Source of the DNA: Ifrita kowaldi
Lineage: Eukaryota; Chordata; Aves; Passeriformes; Cinclosomatidae
Length of the DNA stretch: 64,000 nt
Assembly: GCA_013398055.1 (NCBI GenBank)
Contig: VZRS01010755.1
Span: 186,001-250,000, forward strand
Reading direction: 5' to 3'
The notes under the pieces: generated by a model
Told to the model about the DNA's origin: nothing
The model's database searches: none
The model's input: the letters and a program-made list of their open reading frames with translations, nothing else
Program-made: the position numbers and the translations under genes
Shown: positions 40,881-52,659 of the stretch, piece by piece
How the letters are laid out: every line of letters begins with the position of its first letter
How positions within the stretch are numbered: the stretch's first letter is position 1

Positions 40881-41176
40881 TTTCTTTCCATACAGACTCC
40901 CTCAAGTAAACAGCCTATAAACCATATCCCATTTTTATCTAGGAAAATGCAGAGATCTTTTCTCCCCTAAAATATTGGGAAATGGGAAAAATAAGCTACT
41001 TGGCATTTATTAGAAAGAAAAATTACAAGAAAGTTTTACCAAGAAACTTACCTTTTCTACATATTAACACAGAAAGTCATATGGAAAATGTATGCATTCA
41101 TGGAGAGAGTGGCACTCAGAAATCTATTTCTCATTCTATTTCTTATATAAAAGAACAGAGGAACCTTCATATTTAC

Positions 41177-41359
41177 CTGTTTCCATTTTCCCATCTTGTG
41201 CTGCAGGCCCATCAGGAATTACACTCTTCACCTGGAGAAACTCATCCGGCTCGTCCCCACCAATGATGGTAAATCCAAAACCCATGTTGCTTTTCTTAAG
41301 AGTTGTGCTGAGGAAAGTCCCCTTCAGCTGTGATGCATCACGGGTGAAGAGTGGTTTTT
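41177..41359 (-). CDS. MAGI2: MAGI2 exon, N-terminal half of PDZ1
   Basis: This 183-nt exon enters with AA (completing Glu, G|AA) and ends with one G, giving KPLFTRDASQLKGTFLSTTL, then KKSNMGFGFTIIGGDEP, then DEFLQVKSVIPDGPAAQDGK and MET. It covers the first strand, the GFGF carboxylate-binding loop, the second strand and the first helix of the PDZ domain after the WW pair. GFGF is the MAGI-type version of the PDZ GLGF loop that holds the ligand C-terminus. The acceptor is ...gttgactgatgtag after a mixed pyrimidine tract, and the donor is ACAG|GTAAAT. The DGKMETG motif is cut by the intron in its final glycine codon. The second half of this PDZ lies about 28.7 kb further along the gene. Confidence 0.97.
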
Positions 41360-41879
41360 CTACATCAGTCAACACAGACAAGAAAGACAAAAGTTCTGAT
41401 CTAGTCACAACACAGCAGGGACAGAAGATAACACTTGGCTGACACCAAGTGACAGTGTATCAAAGGCAAGAAAATAAAGAGTGCAGGCATTCCAGGAAAA
41501 AATATTTGTGAGTTCTTGTACTAATACAAAGCTTAAAACATATTTCTTATCTATGGCAGATCAGCCATAAGTGAAGAGATATAAATATCCTTTGATATTA
41601 GAAATCCATTTAAAAGTGGATATTGTGTAGCTAAAATAATTACAACAATAAAAATGATCTGTGAGGTAATTTAAAAACCTCTTTCCTAAACTATAAATTC
41701 AGCTTTGTCTACAAAGTAATACGTCCTTCATAATTTCCCTCCCAACCGCAATGAGGAAAATATCCTCTGTGAATATCTCATTCCATTTCTCACCAAGAAG
41801 AGCTAAATATTAGGTGAGCTTTCCTCTCCAAACACATGGGCTTTAGGCATCCAACAAGTGACACACATGGACTGCTGTG

Positions 41880-42140
41880 CAAGCGTTGTGTCCCCTCCTC
41901 GCGTGCCTCGGGGTGCAGTGTGGGTGCTGGTGGCTCCCCGTGCTTCTCTCCCGTGCTGCATTTGGTGAGGGAGGGTTGGGGAAGGTGCGGAGTTTGTGAC
42001 CCCAGCCGGTCCCAGGGCAGTGGGGCTGGCGGCAGTGGGGACGTACCGTACAGCCCGTGCGCCCCGGCGGGGTCGCGCCGGCACTGCGACAGGTCATTCA
42101 CGCTGCGGGACCTCTTTGGAACGGGGCACAGGCGGGCAAA
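41880..42140. other. Small GC- and CpG-rich island over the candidate cassette exon
   Basis: Local base composition rises sharply against the AT-rich surroundings, with dense CpG around 41890-41900, 42040-42090 and 42100-42135. It spans the candidate exon at 42047-42175 and the start of the following intron. It could mark an alternative promoter, a recently GC-biased exon, or conserved regulatory DNA. Confidence 0.6.
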
Positions 42141-42175
42141 TTTGGGTCTAGGTAAGGTTGATGAGGAGCTTTCTA
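42047..42175 (-). CDS. MAGI2: Candidate in-frame MAGI2 cassette exon (43 residues)
   Basis: This is a 129-nt stop-free segment between an acceptor with a pyrimidine tract (tctcctttgtaacag) and a donor TACG|GTACGT. It enters in phase 1 and leaves in phase 1, exactly the phase of the junction it would interrupt, so inclusion keeps both flanking exons in frame. The peptide begins V-ESSSSTLPRPKFARLCPVP and continues KRSRSVNDLSQ, then CRRDPAGAHGLY. It is Ser/Pro/Arg-rich with no recognised fold, and would sit in the WW2-PDZ1 linker. R-S-R-S-V-N-D-L fits a basophilic R-x-x-S-x-x-x-L kinase motif (inference). The DNA is far richer in GC and CpG than the other exons. I do not remember this segment in the canonical human protein, so it may be a lineage- or tissue-restricted exon, or a chance exon-like sequence. 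No transcript evidence is available here. Confidence 0.6.
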
Positions 42176-42792
42176 CTGTTACAAAGGAGAACAAGCTTCA
42201 TTCTCTGACTATAACCTTACATTAAAATTAATTTGTCTGCACCAGTACTGTTTGCTCTTACACAGCTCATTTTGAGCGCATTAATTTTTATGTTACCAAG
42301 TGGCTGCATTCTTGTAAACTCCTATAATACTGTGCTTGAGGCTTTTAACTTAATTGATACTTGCTAGATGAGCTAGCTTAGAAACATACCAAACATCAAT
42401 TAAGAGTAATTTAGAGAAAGCACAATTATTTCAGCGTTGCCAACCTCGGGTGCTCAAGAGAGAGTCGTACATTCTCAGGAACAGAATTTATGATTTTATT
42501 TAGAAAATTACTTTGTGAGTCTTATTTTGCTTTCAGTTTCTCAGCCTCTAGGAAACACTAGATTCAACTTTTCTGTTTTTTTCTCTGCACCTCTGAAGGT
42601 TTTAGTTGGCTCACCAGTCCTGCAACTATTGGAATTCAGACATTTAAGGGAGAAAATTGCTAAGATGTAGGTGATAACCTTTCGAGAATTGGCAACACTA
42701 CTCTTTTAATCAGACTATGACAAAATCATTGTCACATAAACAGGAAAGCAGGATCTTTCATCGTAACTAAGATAGCTGCCACAGTACTGTAC

Positions 42793-42914
42793 CTCGGAAA
42801 CCTTGGGCCTGCATAGGCTTTGTTCCAAGTTCTGCGTTGGGCATATTATGCTGCTGTAGCTTCCTTTTTGCTTCTAGCACAGGGTTTTCAAATTGAGTTC
42901 TTCTATTTATGTGG
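42793..42914 (-). CDS. MAGI2: MAGI2 exon, C-terminal part of WW2 and linker
   Basis: This 122-nt exon begins with the C that completes the split Asp codon. It reads HINRRTQFENPVLEAKRKL, then QQHNMPNAELGTKPMQAQGF, then Arg, and ends with one G (phase 1). INRRTQFENP is the third strand of WW2. In it Phe replaces the usual second tryptophan of WW domains, as I recall for MAGI2 itself. The acceptor follows a T-run (ttttttccag) and the donor is CGAG|GTACAG, weaker than the other donors here. The LEAKRKLQQ stretch is a short charged linker to PDZ1. Small differences from the remembered human linker (for example MPNAE) suit an avian orthologue. The donor lies 617 nt from a candidate cassette exon and 1433 nt from the canonical PDZ1 exon. 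Confidence 0.95.
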
Positions 42915-45900
42915 CTGGAAAAAAATTGGTTTTGATTAAAAACTGGGTTCAGTTGGGTAAAATGATAATTTTCACAGTAGGGTGCTGTATGTGGCTAACG
43001 CGTGTGTGGTTAGAGAGTAAAACCATGATGAACCCCCAACGGGTCTGAGTATGTCCCTTACATTTCACACAATTTCCTTGGGGATGAGAATATACAACCA
43101 GTGCCCTGTGTAATGAACAGCAGTGAGCATCATCCTATCACTTCAATACACTGAACTCTGCTATAGACAAATGCTTTTGATCCATGGGACTGCATATTAA
43201 ACAGCAGCACTGCTGAAACATGCTACAGCAACAGTTTTTCATGTCTTCAGCATGACCAGTGTTCTGTGTATGATTCACAGGATCTCAACCAGTTTTGTGC
43301 ATTATTATCAATTAGTCGTAAGCAAAACTATTCAATCACTTACAGAAACAGAAAAGCCTAGAACACAGAGTGCTTTTATGATGGCAATTTAGAAATAAAT
43401 CTAACATAGGTAATAAATTGAAGATTATTCCTTTTTAATACTGTGGTGTGTATCTGTTCAGCTGTACAGAAAAATCAGACTCAGAAACTAAGTTAGATGG
43501 TAGATTAGAGCTACATAGATCATATATGAAATACAAGAAAAGTTAGTATACATATTTTTTCTTGATGTTTTACATTTCCTACCACATGTCATTAAGTACA
43601 TCTCTGTCATTACACCACTATTTTTCTGCATTGTGTTTAGAACTATGATGTTTGCTACATGCTGTCACCATATTCTTGATTTTAATTCTTCAAAGCACAC
43701 ATTTTATCAATCACTGAGCAATCCTACAATCCTGTCCTGGGATATGTTTTGCATGTTTTCTGAAGAAGGCAAAACAATGTAGTAGGCTGCATGGGACAAA
43801 TCTGCAAGATAGGATCACAACAGAATCACAGCAAAGAGAAGGGGCTTGTGCTTCAAACACTGTTCTGGGGAAACAAATACATATGTACAGAAGGGCAGGA
43901 TTATGTCACTCCTTATTTATTCTCACTGGGCTACTATCTACTGAGGTCTTCTGAAAATCCAGTCCCAATCATGGGCTTTAAGCACTTGGATAGGTGACCT
44001 GGGAACTTTCAAAACTCTAAGATCCTAAAAGGGTCTCTTTTTTTCACACTGAAATGACCTTTTGTACCACATTAAGCACTTTTCAGGTCCTTTGGGATTC
44101 TGATCCTACCACTGCTTCAAACAAATTAAGTGGAATTGCCATTAGGAAGTGAGGTAGAGGAAACGCAGCAAGTCCTATGGGAGTGCAATACACTTGCAAA
44201 ATAGGATTTAGTGGCCAGTGCTAATGAAATGAAAAGACTTTCAGTCATGTAAAAGAATATTTGATTTAATGAGATGAAGTAAATGTGATAAATCCTGAAG
44301 TTGCTACTTTGTTCACATGGCTATAACTCATTCAAGTGGCTGCTAACTTAGTCTCTAAAATTTTGATTAATAATTTTCAGTAAATTTTGGTCTATGTTGC
44401 AGACAGAGAAAGTTCCTCTCATCTCTTTCCTTCTTCAGACAGGCTGTTTAAGGTTGTAGGCATTCCTTCCCTAGACTTTTGCTTTCTGTTTTTTCTAGTA
44501 ATTGTCAGGGTCTTCAGCACCTTATTCTATTGCAAACCTAGAAACTTACGATGAAAGGGAGAAAAGCTTTACTAGTTAAAAATGGAGAAAGCAAGACTTA
44601 TGTGCATTAAATAAGGTAATAATGAATTATTAACATAAGCATGAAAAAAGTAACTATGTGATGTGTTTATCACGTGATGTATTTCCACATCATACAGGAA
44701 ATACTGCTTTTGCCTTTAAACAAGACAGTGATGAAACTGAGATACTACATAAAGTTCTGAGCACCCATGATCAAATGAAATGAATCTATATGAAAGGTTT
44801 TACAGGAAGACCAATGAAATAGAATCTTCTGTTACAGAAGATCAAAGGAGTTTTAGCTTTTTATTCGAGCAGAATTAATTCTGATATATAATTGCGTTCT
44901 ATGAATACATTTGGAAGTAAATACTAGAATGTATTAAAGATGCCAGGATTTCAGACTTGAAGTCTGTAGGCTTCTCACAGGAGAAGCATGAAGTTAGAAA
45001 ACAGCTTCCAGTAGGAGATATGGAGTACAATATCTAGCTTGTTTTATGTTAGCATTTCATAAGGTCAAAACCAGGGTTGCTACACAGTGGGTTGAGTCAA
45101 TTGCTTCAACACAGGGATCATCGCTTACTTTAGAGGCTCTGAAGTATCCTGCCCTGTTCTCCAGCTGCCCTCCATGACAGCTTAGGTTGCCCATGGCTTT
45201 TGTGCCATATAATGCAGATGTAATGGATATCCAAGATTACACTCAGGATCTTCGTTCAGGACCTTGCACTATGCTTAGTGTCATGTTATAATTGCAGGGC
45301 ACATCTCGGACCTGCAGGAGGGCCCTTGCAGGCCTAAGTTTCAGCTTATATGTAGTTCTGTGATATAAAAGAAGTTGGGATTTTAGCTAGTATCAGATGT
45401 GTTCATGGCTCAAGAAAGATTAATTACTGTGGTACTGACATCACAGCCAGAACCTGTTTTCTACTGCCTACCTACAGTTTCTAGGCAGAATTTAAGCTGT
45501 GGTTTGGTCTATTCACACAGAAATCTCTTCGCTAACTACTATCTTGAAAACGACATTTTGTCCTATCAGATCAGATAGGAAGACTAAAAGAGGTACTTGA
45601 AGCACCTCATGTTGTTGGTGCAACTTTAATAATTCTAAGCTCCAACTTATATCCATATTTTGACTGTTTTATGGTAGTGTGCAGTCTCAAAAGCACAAAT
45701 GTGAAATTTCCAACTAATTTAAAAAAACTGCATTAAATACTGTGTCCAAGAGGAGTCAAAGAAAAGAAAATTATACTGGCAATCAGTCATTTTTATCAGT
45801 CAGTAACACTATATTATGCTCCTAGACTGATGATACACGAAACACATCTCTTTTATGCAATTTTAAGTGCTATACAGCTTCATGGCTAAATCAGAAAAAG

Positions 45901-48900
45901 TGCTCCTGATGAGTTTACTTGAGAAAGAAGTTATTAAGCTAAGTAATTCTCTTCAAAGGACATTCTAGCTTTTCATCTAGCTACTTCAACGGCATACAAA
46001 ATATATATTACTAGCCTAGGCCTTCATAAGACAAGCCGAATGAGAGTTTCAGAGATGGTTACAAATAAGTGCTTTTCTGGTTAAAACAGATTTTGGATGG
46101 TAACCCAAATGTATTGCTCATTTCTCATACGATCTAATTCAGTGAACAATTCTAACTTAATTTTTCTTCCTTTATTTTATACAATATGTATTAAATCTAA
46201 AAGCCTAATCCAAAGCCTAATCCACCTAATTTCTTCTAGTGCCATTGTGGCTGTGCAGAGAAGGAGGAGCGGCTGGTGCTGCTGGCCCCTGTTAGCTCAC
46301 TGTGTCTTAACTGGGGACAAGCCCTCAGAGACAGGATTTGCTTTTGGGCTGCATTTACTTGTGAAGTCAAAATACTGTCTGTGTGATGAGGAGGTACCAC
46401 CACCAGCAGCCAGCCTGTAAGACACAGACACAGTTCTGCCCTCTCATCAGTCAGTGGGGCCAGGCTAAGTTGTTTCTGTGATAAGTTTCAGGTTAGATGC
46501 ACTCAAGACAACTGAAGCACATCCTTAGGAGATGTATGGGCAGTAGGGCCTAATTTGCAGACTTACCTTGATGGTCAAGGTACTGAGTTCTGACACAATG
46601 GTAGCAGGTCAGAGCATGTGCACCAGTAGAAGGAGTTTAAGCTATCTGCTTTTCTTAGCAATTTTAATATATGGGGTGGGGTTTTTTTGCTGTTTTTGCC
46701 TATAGCTTTTGAAATTGTTGCCTATTACCCAACAAAGTAATTCTGGGGAGCAGGATGCCTATAAAATGGATATTCTAATGCATAACTTGTTAGTGCTTAT
46801 CTACTGTTTCTATTCACATTTTTCAGTTGATAACACTTTATAATGACAAAAACATCTGAGATAACTTTTTCTATTTGAGTAGTAACAGATTGTTGTCAGA
46901 AGTTGTAAGTCAACTTTCCAGAGTAAAGACCTGTATAGCTAATTTAGCTGTTCTATTAAAAAGCCCATGCCTGGAAATTGAGCTCTGTGTTGTACTTAAT
47001 CATCCCTAAAGAGGGAAACAATCTTTTGGCAATTAGAATCCTGAAAGACCCAGTGCACTCTAATGACTACTTTCTCTCCATAGCTCTGCACAGCTCAGTG
47101 CTGTTAGCTCTTAGTTTACAGATTAAGGCCAGATTCCATGAAGGTTAACAAACATATTAGCAAACACTTCTCATTTATGTCAAACATCTACACATTACAA
47201 ATGAAGTCTGGACCTGCATAACAAAGCAAATTAAAATTATAATAATATCTCACACCTACATTAATGCATGATTAAGAGAGGTAGTTATACTGGAGACCTT
47301 TTTTTAAACAGAATTTGCAAATACATTGTGATTAGTCTTTATCAACTCGACTAGCAAGAGGTTTAAGTTTCTTCATTTTGGTCTGTTTTCTTTTTTAGCT
47401 TCTTCTCTGGTCTTAGAATATTTGAGCTGAACATGGCTACTGCTTGTAAGGCGAAATGGAGTCTGTCTGCCTCATTGCTCATCCTTACAAACTTCCCATG
47501 GGATACAAGTATCTCAGTGAGAAGAGTATAAGCCCTTCTTTCATGAGGACTTTGTAGGCCTGCATGTAAACTTGGACTGGACCTGAATGTGTGGAAGTTT
47601 GTAATCTTGCTTTTCATAATTTACATACTTTTATGACGTAATTAAGAGAGTTTATTGTAATCTGGTTTTATCTAGTTAAAAATGAACTCATCTGTTGAAC
47701 ACTGGTAATAAAAAAAGCTGTGACTGTTATATATTTTAGCAGGAAAAAATGGAAAGCACATGTTTGAAACTTATTGAGCTCAGACAGCAAATTAAACTAC
47801 AGCTACATTTTACTGGCTATAAAATTCCATGTGAATTTAGCAGGGCTGCAGTTGTAATACCATACCATGAGCATCCGTTCCACTTCTAAAAACCTCTGAG
47901 ACTGCAGTAGGTTTGATGTATCTGTCCACAAATTTTATCTGTGGTAGGATTAATAAATTTTTCACTAACAGCCTCAAAATACGTAATTGCACAATAACAT
48001 CTGGGCCTGGTGCCTTGTGTCTGTTTACCTATGGTTGGACATGAAATGCAGGTAAATACTTGTTCCTTTTCTGACTCTGCAGTGGAGTGTGAGCCTTGCT
48101 GGTGCCAGAATGCCTTGGGCTGCACTAACAACCAAGCGGAGTCTCAGTAAGAGATTAATGCACAGAAACTGCACAACACCTGTTACACCCCAAAATACAC
48201 TAAAAACCACTGGGACAGAAGCCTCCCTTACACCCAGCAGCTGCATAACTGCATGTGCAGAAATCTTTGTGGGGGGTTAAGTACAAAATGATATGAGAAC
48301 TGCAGCCTCTACCTACCTGGGGACATCATAAAAGAGCTCAGGCATCACAAGGCAGAGTAATTTAATGGTATTAGTAGGGACTTCAAAACTTATCCTTTTG
48401 CTTGAATCTGGACTGACTAAGGTGACTTGAGCTGAGCAGCAAACTAGATGGTGCTGCTGGCTCTTTCACCTGAGGGCAGGAAGCAAGCTGGTGACAAAGA
48501 AGAAGAGCAGATGCTCTGGCATTTGGAGAATGGGTCAGAAGGAGTCAGCAGTGCAGTGACCAAACACCATTTTCAGTTTGTTTGCTTTGTAGAAGGCTGG
48601 GGAACATGCATGGCCATCCACAAGCTGCTGCTGTGACAGCATGTAAGAAAGGGGCATCTTACATCTTCTAGACCTCCAAAAATCAGATGATTTCTTGATC
48701 TCCCTGCGCACCTGAACCCTGGCGTGCTAACAGCAGCATACTCTGATGTCTGGAAAAGCTGCATCCCCAATGCCTGTCCAGGGCAATCCTGCAGTCAGTG
48801 TGTTGGTATGGATTCAAGAGACTAAAGTAATAATATGACACGCAAAGGAAATTTTCTATTTTCTATGAAACAGCTAGATGAATATACTGCTTGAGTGTCA

Positions 48901-49893
48901 GGATTTCAAACTGAGATTTTAGGTCAGGGGCCATATTCTCTAAAGATCTCTCTTGTTTAATAAAAGGCACTAATGGATAGTTGTTTCTCAACCTTTCAAG
49001 TGCTGTCTGCACAGTGACAGGAGTGGTTTTCTCTCTCCACTCCTGCATACTGCCTGTAGAGAGCAGAATGAGAACTGACCCCTCCCAAACAAGTATCACA
49101 ATCTGAATCTAGATTTACTTTGCATAAGTTTCATTCACTGTGCTAAGTTAAAAAGCAGAGGAATTAATCTCTCAGATTTACATATTTTATGTACAAACTG
49201 ACCAGGTGTCTTGGGGTCAGGTTCCACCAGGTTCTACCATTACTTCAAACAAAGGCATTTTGTTGGCCTTTCCATAGAGGAATAAGACATCTTTTTTTTT
49301 TTTCTTGTTTCATGACTAAAATATAATCTGAAGAAAAGGAAAGCAAGGATTGTGCTATGAAAATAGAATTTATATTCTTTTCAGCTGCACTTTTAAATAC
49401 AAGATAAAACATAACATCCCTAAAATTTTATATGCAGCATATAAATAATTTGACTTCTGGTACAAACAGTATAAATACCTGATTTGCAGCAATTGAGGAG
49501 TCATCAGAAAAGGATCTTAATTGAGCTAAAATGAGTATGCTTTGCTCTATTCATTGATTAACAAGATTTATACCTTGCTGGATATCCAAAGCTTACATTG
49601 AAAATGCAACATCTCCTTAATGAATATGTTCTTTGCACAGCTATCAGCTAGAATGGTACCTTGAAACCAGACCCTGGATAAAGAGAGTGACTGAATGCCT
49701 GAGTCACTGATTGGGACACTTTGAATATATCTGGATACATTAGCTGCATTGATGACTGAGAATTCCTGGTATACCCCTAGTTTAACATGCCAAGTAATTG
49801 TACCCACTCCTTGCCAGGCTGAGCATTGCAGAGGGTGCTAGTATTAGGTTATGACATATTAACAGCAACTTAATATTGAACTTGGGAACTTAC
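42915..49893. other. MAGI2 intron splitting WW2
   Basis: This 6979-nt intron has donor GTAAGT at 49893 and acceptor ttttttccag ending at 42915 on the minus strand. It breaks the Asp codon between the second and third strands of WW2. I recognise no transposon copy with confidence. A symmetrical TCACGTGA E-box occurs at 44670-44677 and a short tandem of AAAGCCTAATCC near 46.2 kb. The open frame at 46097-46420 does not resemble a protein I know. Confidence 0.8.
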
Positions 49894-49951
49894 TCAACAT
49901 AATAAGTGCCATAAATGGGATCATCAATTTTCTCCCAGCCATATGGAAGCT
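49894..49951 (-). CDS. MAGI2: MAGI2 exon, N-terminal part of WW domain 2 (partial gene)
   Basis: This 58-nt internal exon encodes ELPYGWEKIDDPIYGTYYV, with split codons at both ends. That is the first strand and turn of the second WW domain, including its first signature tryptophan (in GWEKI) and the YYV strand that helps form the proline-ligand groove. On the minus strand the acceptor reads gtttttcag and the donor is GA|GTAAGT. The exon opens with AG (the end of a Glu codon) and closes with GA, which the next exon completes to GAC (Asp). The segment matches MAGI2 as I remember it. MAGI2 is a membrane-associated guanylate-kinase scaffold at synapses, the podocyte slit diaphragm and epithelial junctions. 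The preceding WW1 exon was not found upstream in this window. Confidence 0.95.
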
Positions 49952-51625
49952 CTGAAAAACAAAGAGTTATCTCTCTCAGTAAATGCAGTACAGAATGCTA
50001 GATTTCTAATAACAAAATTGTGGATCATTGCTGGGTGTTGAGGGAAATAATAGTGAAATTAGATACAGTGACCAAAGCAAATGCCAAATCTTGAACACAC
50101 CCCATGGCAGCCAAAAGTAGCAGTAACTTAAAAATTTGCATGCAAAACCAGCTCTCAGTTTCTAAAGCAACACATTTTGGTTGAACTTTGTTGTTCCAAC
50201 AGTTGTACCAGCCAACAACTGTAGCACATCTTGTGTGACATCACTGCCAGAGGAAGTGAGGGCATTCTATTTTCACAAATAGGTACACACAAAAAAATTA
50301 TTTTGCTTTTTGAGCTTTTTTTCTTAGGACTCCTGGAAAAGTTGGCATAGAAGAACAAAAAGAATTTGCCTCCTGCCATATAAGTACAGTTAAGTATACT
50401 GAAATGTTTGCACCACTTATCTTACTCTGATGGCAATTCCAGAGTCTCCAAAGGCATCCTGTTCCAAAGTTTAGTTATATATCAGGAACATTGGAGTGCA
50501 GAGCAGTACATGGAAGTACAAACTAAAATAAGATACTGTAGCATCCTCTGGACATAAAGCTAGCTACATTTTGCAGAACAGAGATCCCTAAAACATTCTG
50601 GTCTTAACAATCAAAATGTTATAAATATTAATTTAATAATCTTGAAAATCAATCTGCCTTCATTTATAACCAAACTGCCACATATATATTCATGTGCATC
50701 CATACTTACTTTATTATCACTCACATCAAATGCTTAAAAATTATTATACTGCCAACAGAATTTCATCTTGTGTTTACAAGGCACCAGACAGAGGCAACAA
50801 GTACCTCGGCTGACATGAACAGAGTAAAAAACCTCAGTGCCAGATGTGGACACTTTGATGGAGGAGACTCACAAAAGGATGGGCATTCCCATCATGCACA
50901 GGTGTTGATTTCTGTGCAGTTAAAGAGTATGACACGGTGTATGGGGAGTGGTAATGAGATTCTATATGGAAATTTGTTTCTGGAATTCCTTATCTCAGAT
51001 TATTTTTTTGTTTTGTTTTTAAACTCTGTTGCGCTATTTTAAAGTAACTTTTTGCAGACAATGAGTACTGAACTAGACAGAACAGAACTGATGTAGATCA
51101 TATTGAACCGTCATTAAACTGGACATAAAGAAGCACTCCTGGATGACTTGAGGGTTTTTTTTTCACTGACAATATGAATAGACAACTATTGACATGCTCA
51201 AAGGGGCAACTAGGAAAGTAAAGCCTTAGCGGCAAAAGGGAGGCTAAAGGGTAAAAAGGCAATGTTAATCTCTGCTTGTTACTTCTCCTTTAAATGCATC
51301 TGTAATATCTGATCCTTTCTTGAGTGAACCTGTTTAGACTGCTGTGGTCTTCATGTCACATTGCCCCCGGGGGATGCTCCTGCTCAGCCTATTCCAATCC
51401 TGCAATGAAGGATACAACCCTCTGCCAGAGAGAGGCAGATGAGAAATGCCACGTGTTTAACAGAAGGCTTAATGTTGATATTCAATTTTTCCTATTATTC
51501 TTAGAATATTGTTAGCTTTGAAACCTTCCTAAGTCCACACTCTGAACTGCTTTTGTCAGGGCTATTTTGTTATTGTCACTTCATAGGAATAAATGCAGCA
51601 TAAGGTATTTAAGCAGGTCACAGCA

Positions 51626-52170
51626 TTACAGAATGGTTGATGTTGGAAAGGAACTTTGGATGTTGTCTAGCCCAACCCCTCTGCTCAAAGCAAGGTCACC
51701 CAGATCAGATCGCTCAGGACCACCTTCAGTCAGTGCTTGAATATCTCCTAGGATGGGGACTCCACAACCTTTCTGGGTAACTCTGTGCCCTTTTGCCTCC
51801 TGTCCTGTCACCACACCACTGCAAAGAGCCTGGTTCTGTCCTCCTTGCACCTCCCTTCACGTACTTATTAAGATTGATAAAATCTCCCTTGAACCTTCAC
51901 TTCTTCAGGCCAAACACTCCCAGGTCTCTAAGCCTTTCCTCATAGGAGGGATGCTCCAGTCCCTTAATCACCTTAGTGGCCATTCACTGGACTCTCTCCT
52001 CTGTGTCCATGTCTATCCTGTACTGGAAGCCCTGGATCCAACGCTCCAGCTGTGTCTCACCTGTGCTGAGTAGAGGGGCAGAATCATCTCCTTGATCTGC
52101 TGGTGATGCTCTGCAAGGCAGCCCAGGAGGCTGCTGACCTGCTTTGTTGCAGGGGCATGTGACTGGCATG
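51626..52170 (-). mobile_element. CR1 LINE, 3'-terminal copy
   Basis: Starts 'attacagaatggttgatgtt' and continues in CR1 reverse-complement order: 'cccaacccctctgctcaaag', 'ctaggatggggactccacaa', 'aatctcccttgaaccttcac', 'cactcccaggtctctaagcc', 'ccctggatccaacgctccag', 'gtgctgagtagaggggcaga', 'gatctgctggtgatgctctg'. It reaches well into the end of ORF2. Sense is on the minus strand. Confidence 0.92.
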
Positions 52171-52615
52171 TCAAGGCTCTAAGCACTAGAAAGCCCTGGT
52201 GATGCTCTTTCCAGATCTTCACAGACCTTGAGTAAAATGAGGTGAGTCACCCTACACTGGCTCTTACAAAGTCCTGTGTATCTTGGAACAAGACTGTGTA
52301 ATGTAATCCATAAATATTCACAAAAGAAATCAGCTGATGCACAAATCCTGCACTGTCCCTACAGTGTTTCATTGCCAACTCATGCATGATAAACAAGGCA
52401 AAAATCTGCTATGAAAAATGATGCTCTTACTAAACAGTATGACACAGAATGAATATAAAGTATTAGCTTAAGTACTATTAGTGCATTTTATTTTCGTGTA
52501 ACTTGCAAAGGTTTCTTCCCCTATTTAACTTAATATTGCTTTCACATCTGTCCATCTAAAATTACATCTCCTTAGAGAAAAGTCAGATGGGTACCAATAA
52601 AACCTGTGCCTAAAA

Positions 52616-52659
52616 ATACACACAAACGAACACACATCCCCATATACATACACACACAG
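52616..52659. repeat. AC-rich simple repeat
   Basis: Degenerate ACAC and CATA units with interruptions. Confidence 0.7.

Larger units (their letters stand above)
12525..41176. other. 28.65-kb MAGI2 intron splitting PDZ1
   Basis: The intron interrupts a Gly codon in the middle of PDZ1. Its minus-strand donor is GTAAAT at 41176 and its acceptor ctcgttctag ends at 12525. Contents I can name are CR1 fragments (15673-16110, 37590-37835, 40175-40490, weakly 16380-16450), an AT microsatellite at 20377, a GA-rich repeat at 26931, a (TTA)n stretch at 18896 and an A15 run at 18244. There is also a possible cryptic or alternative exon with upstream CCAAT and TATA-like motifs at 14370-14574. The rest is unremarkable AT-rich sequence. 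A modestly GC-richer stretch at 29100-29600 holds a 152-codon minus-strand open frame with no recognisable family. Confidence 0.85.

Noticed and set aside
43960..44000. Short similarity to the internal part of 5S rRNA (ACTTGGAT...GACC...TGGGAA)
   Set aside because: Only about 25 bases match, with a gap, and the rest of a 5S gene is absent. It is at most a scrap of an old SINE and more likely chance.
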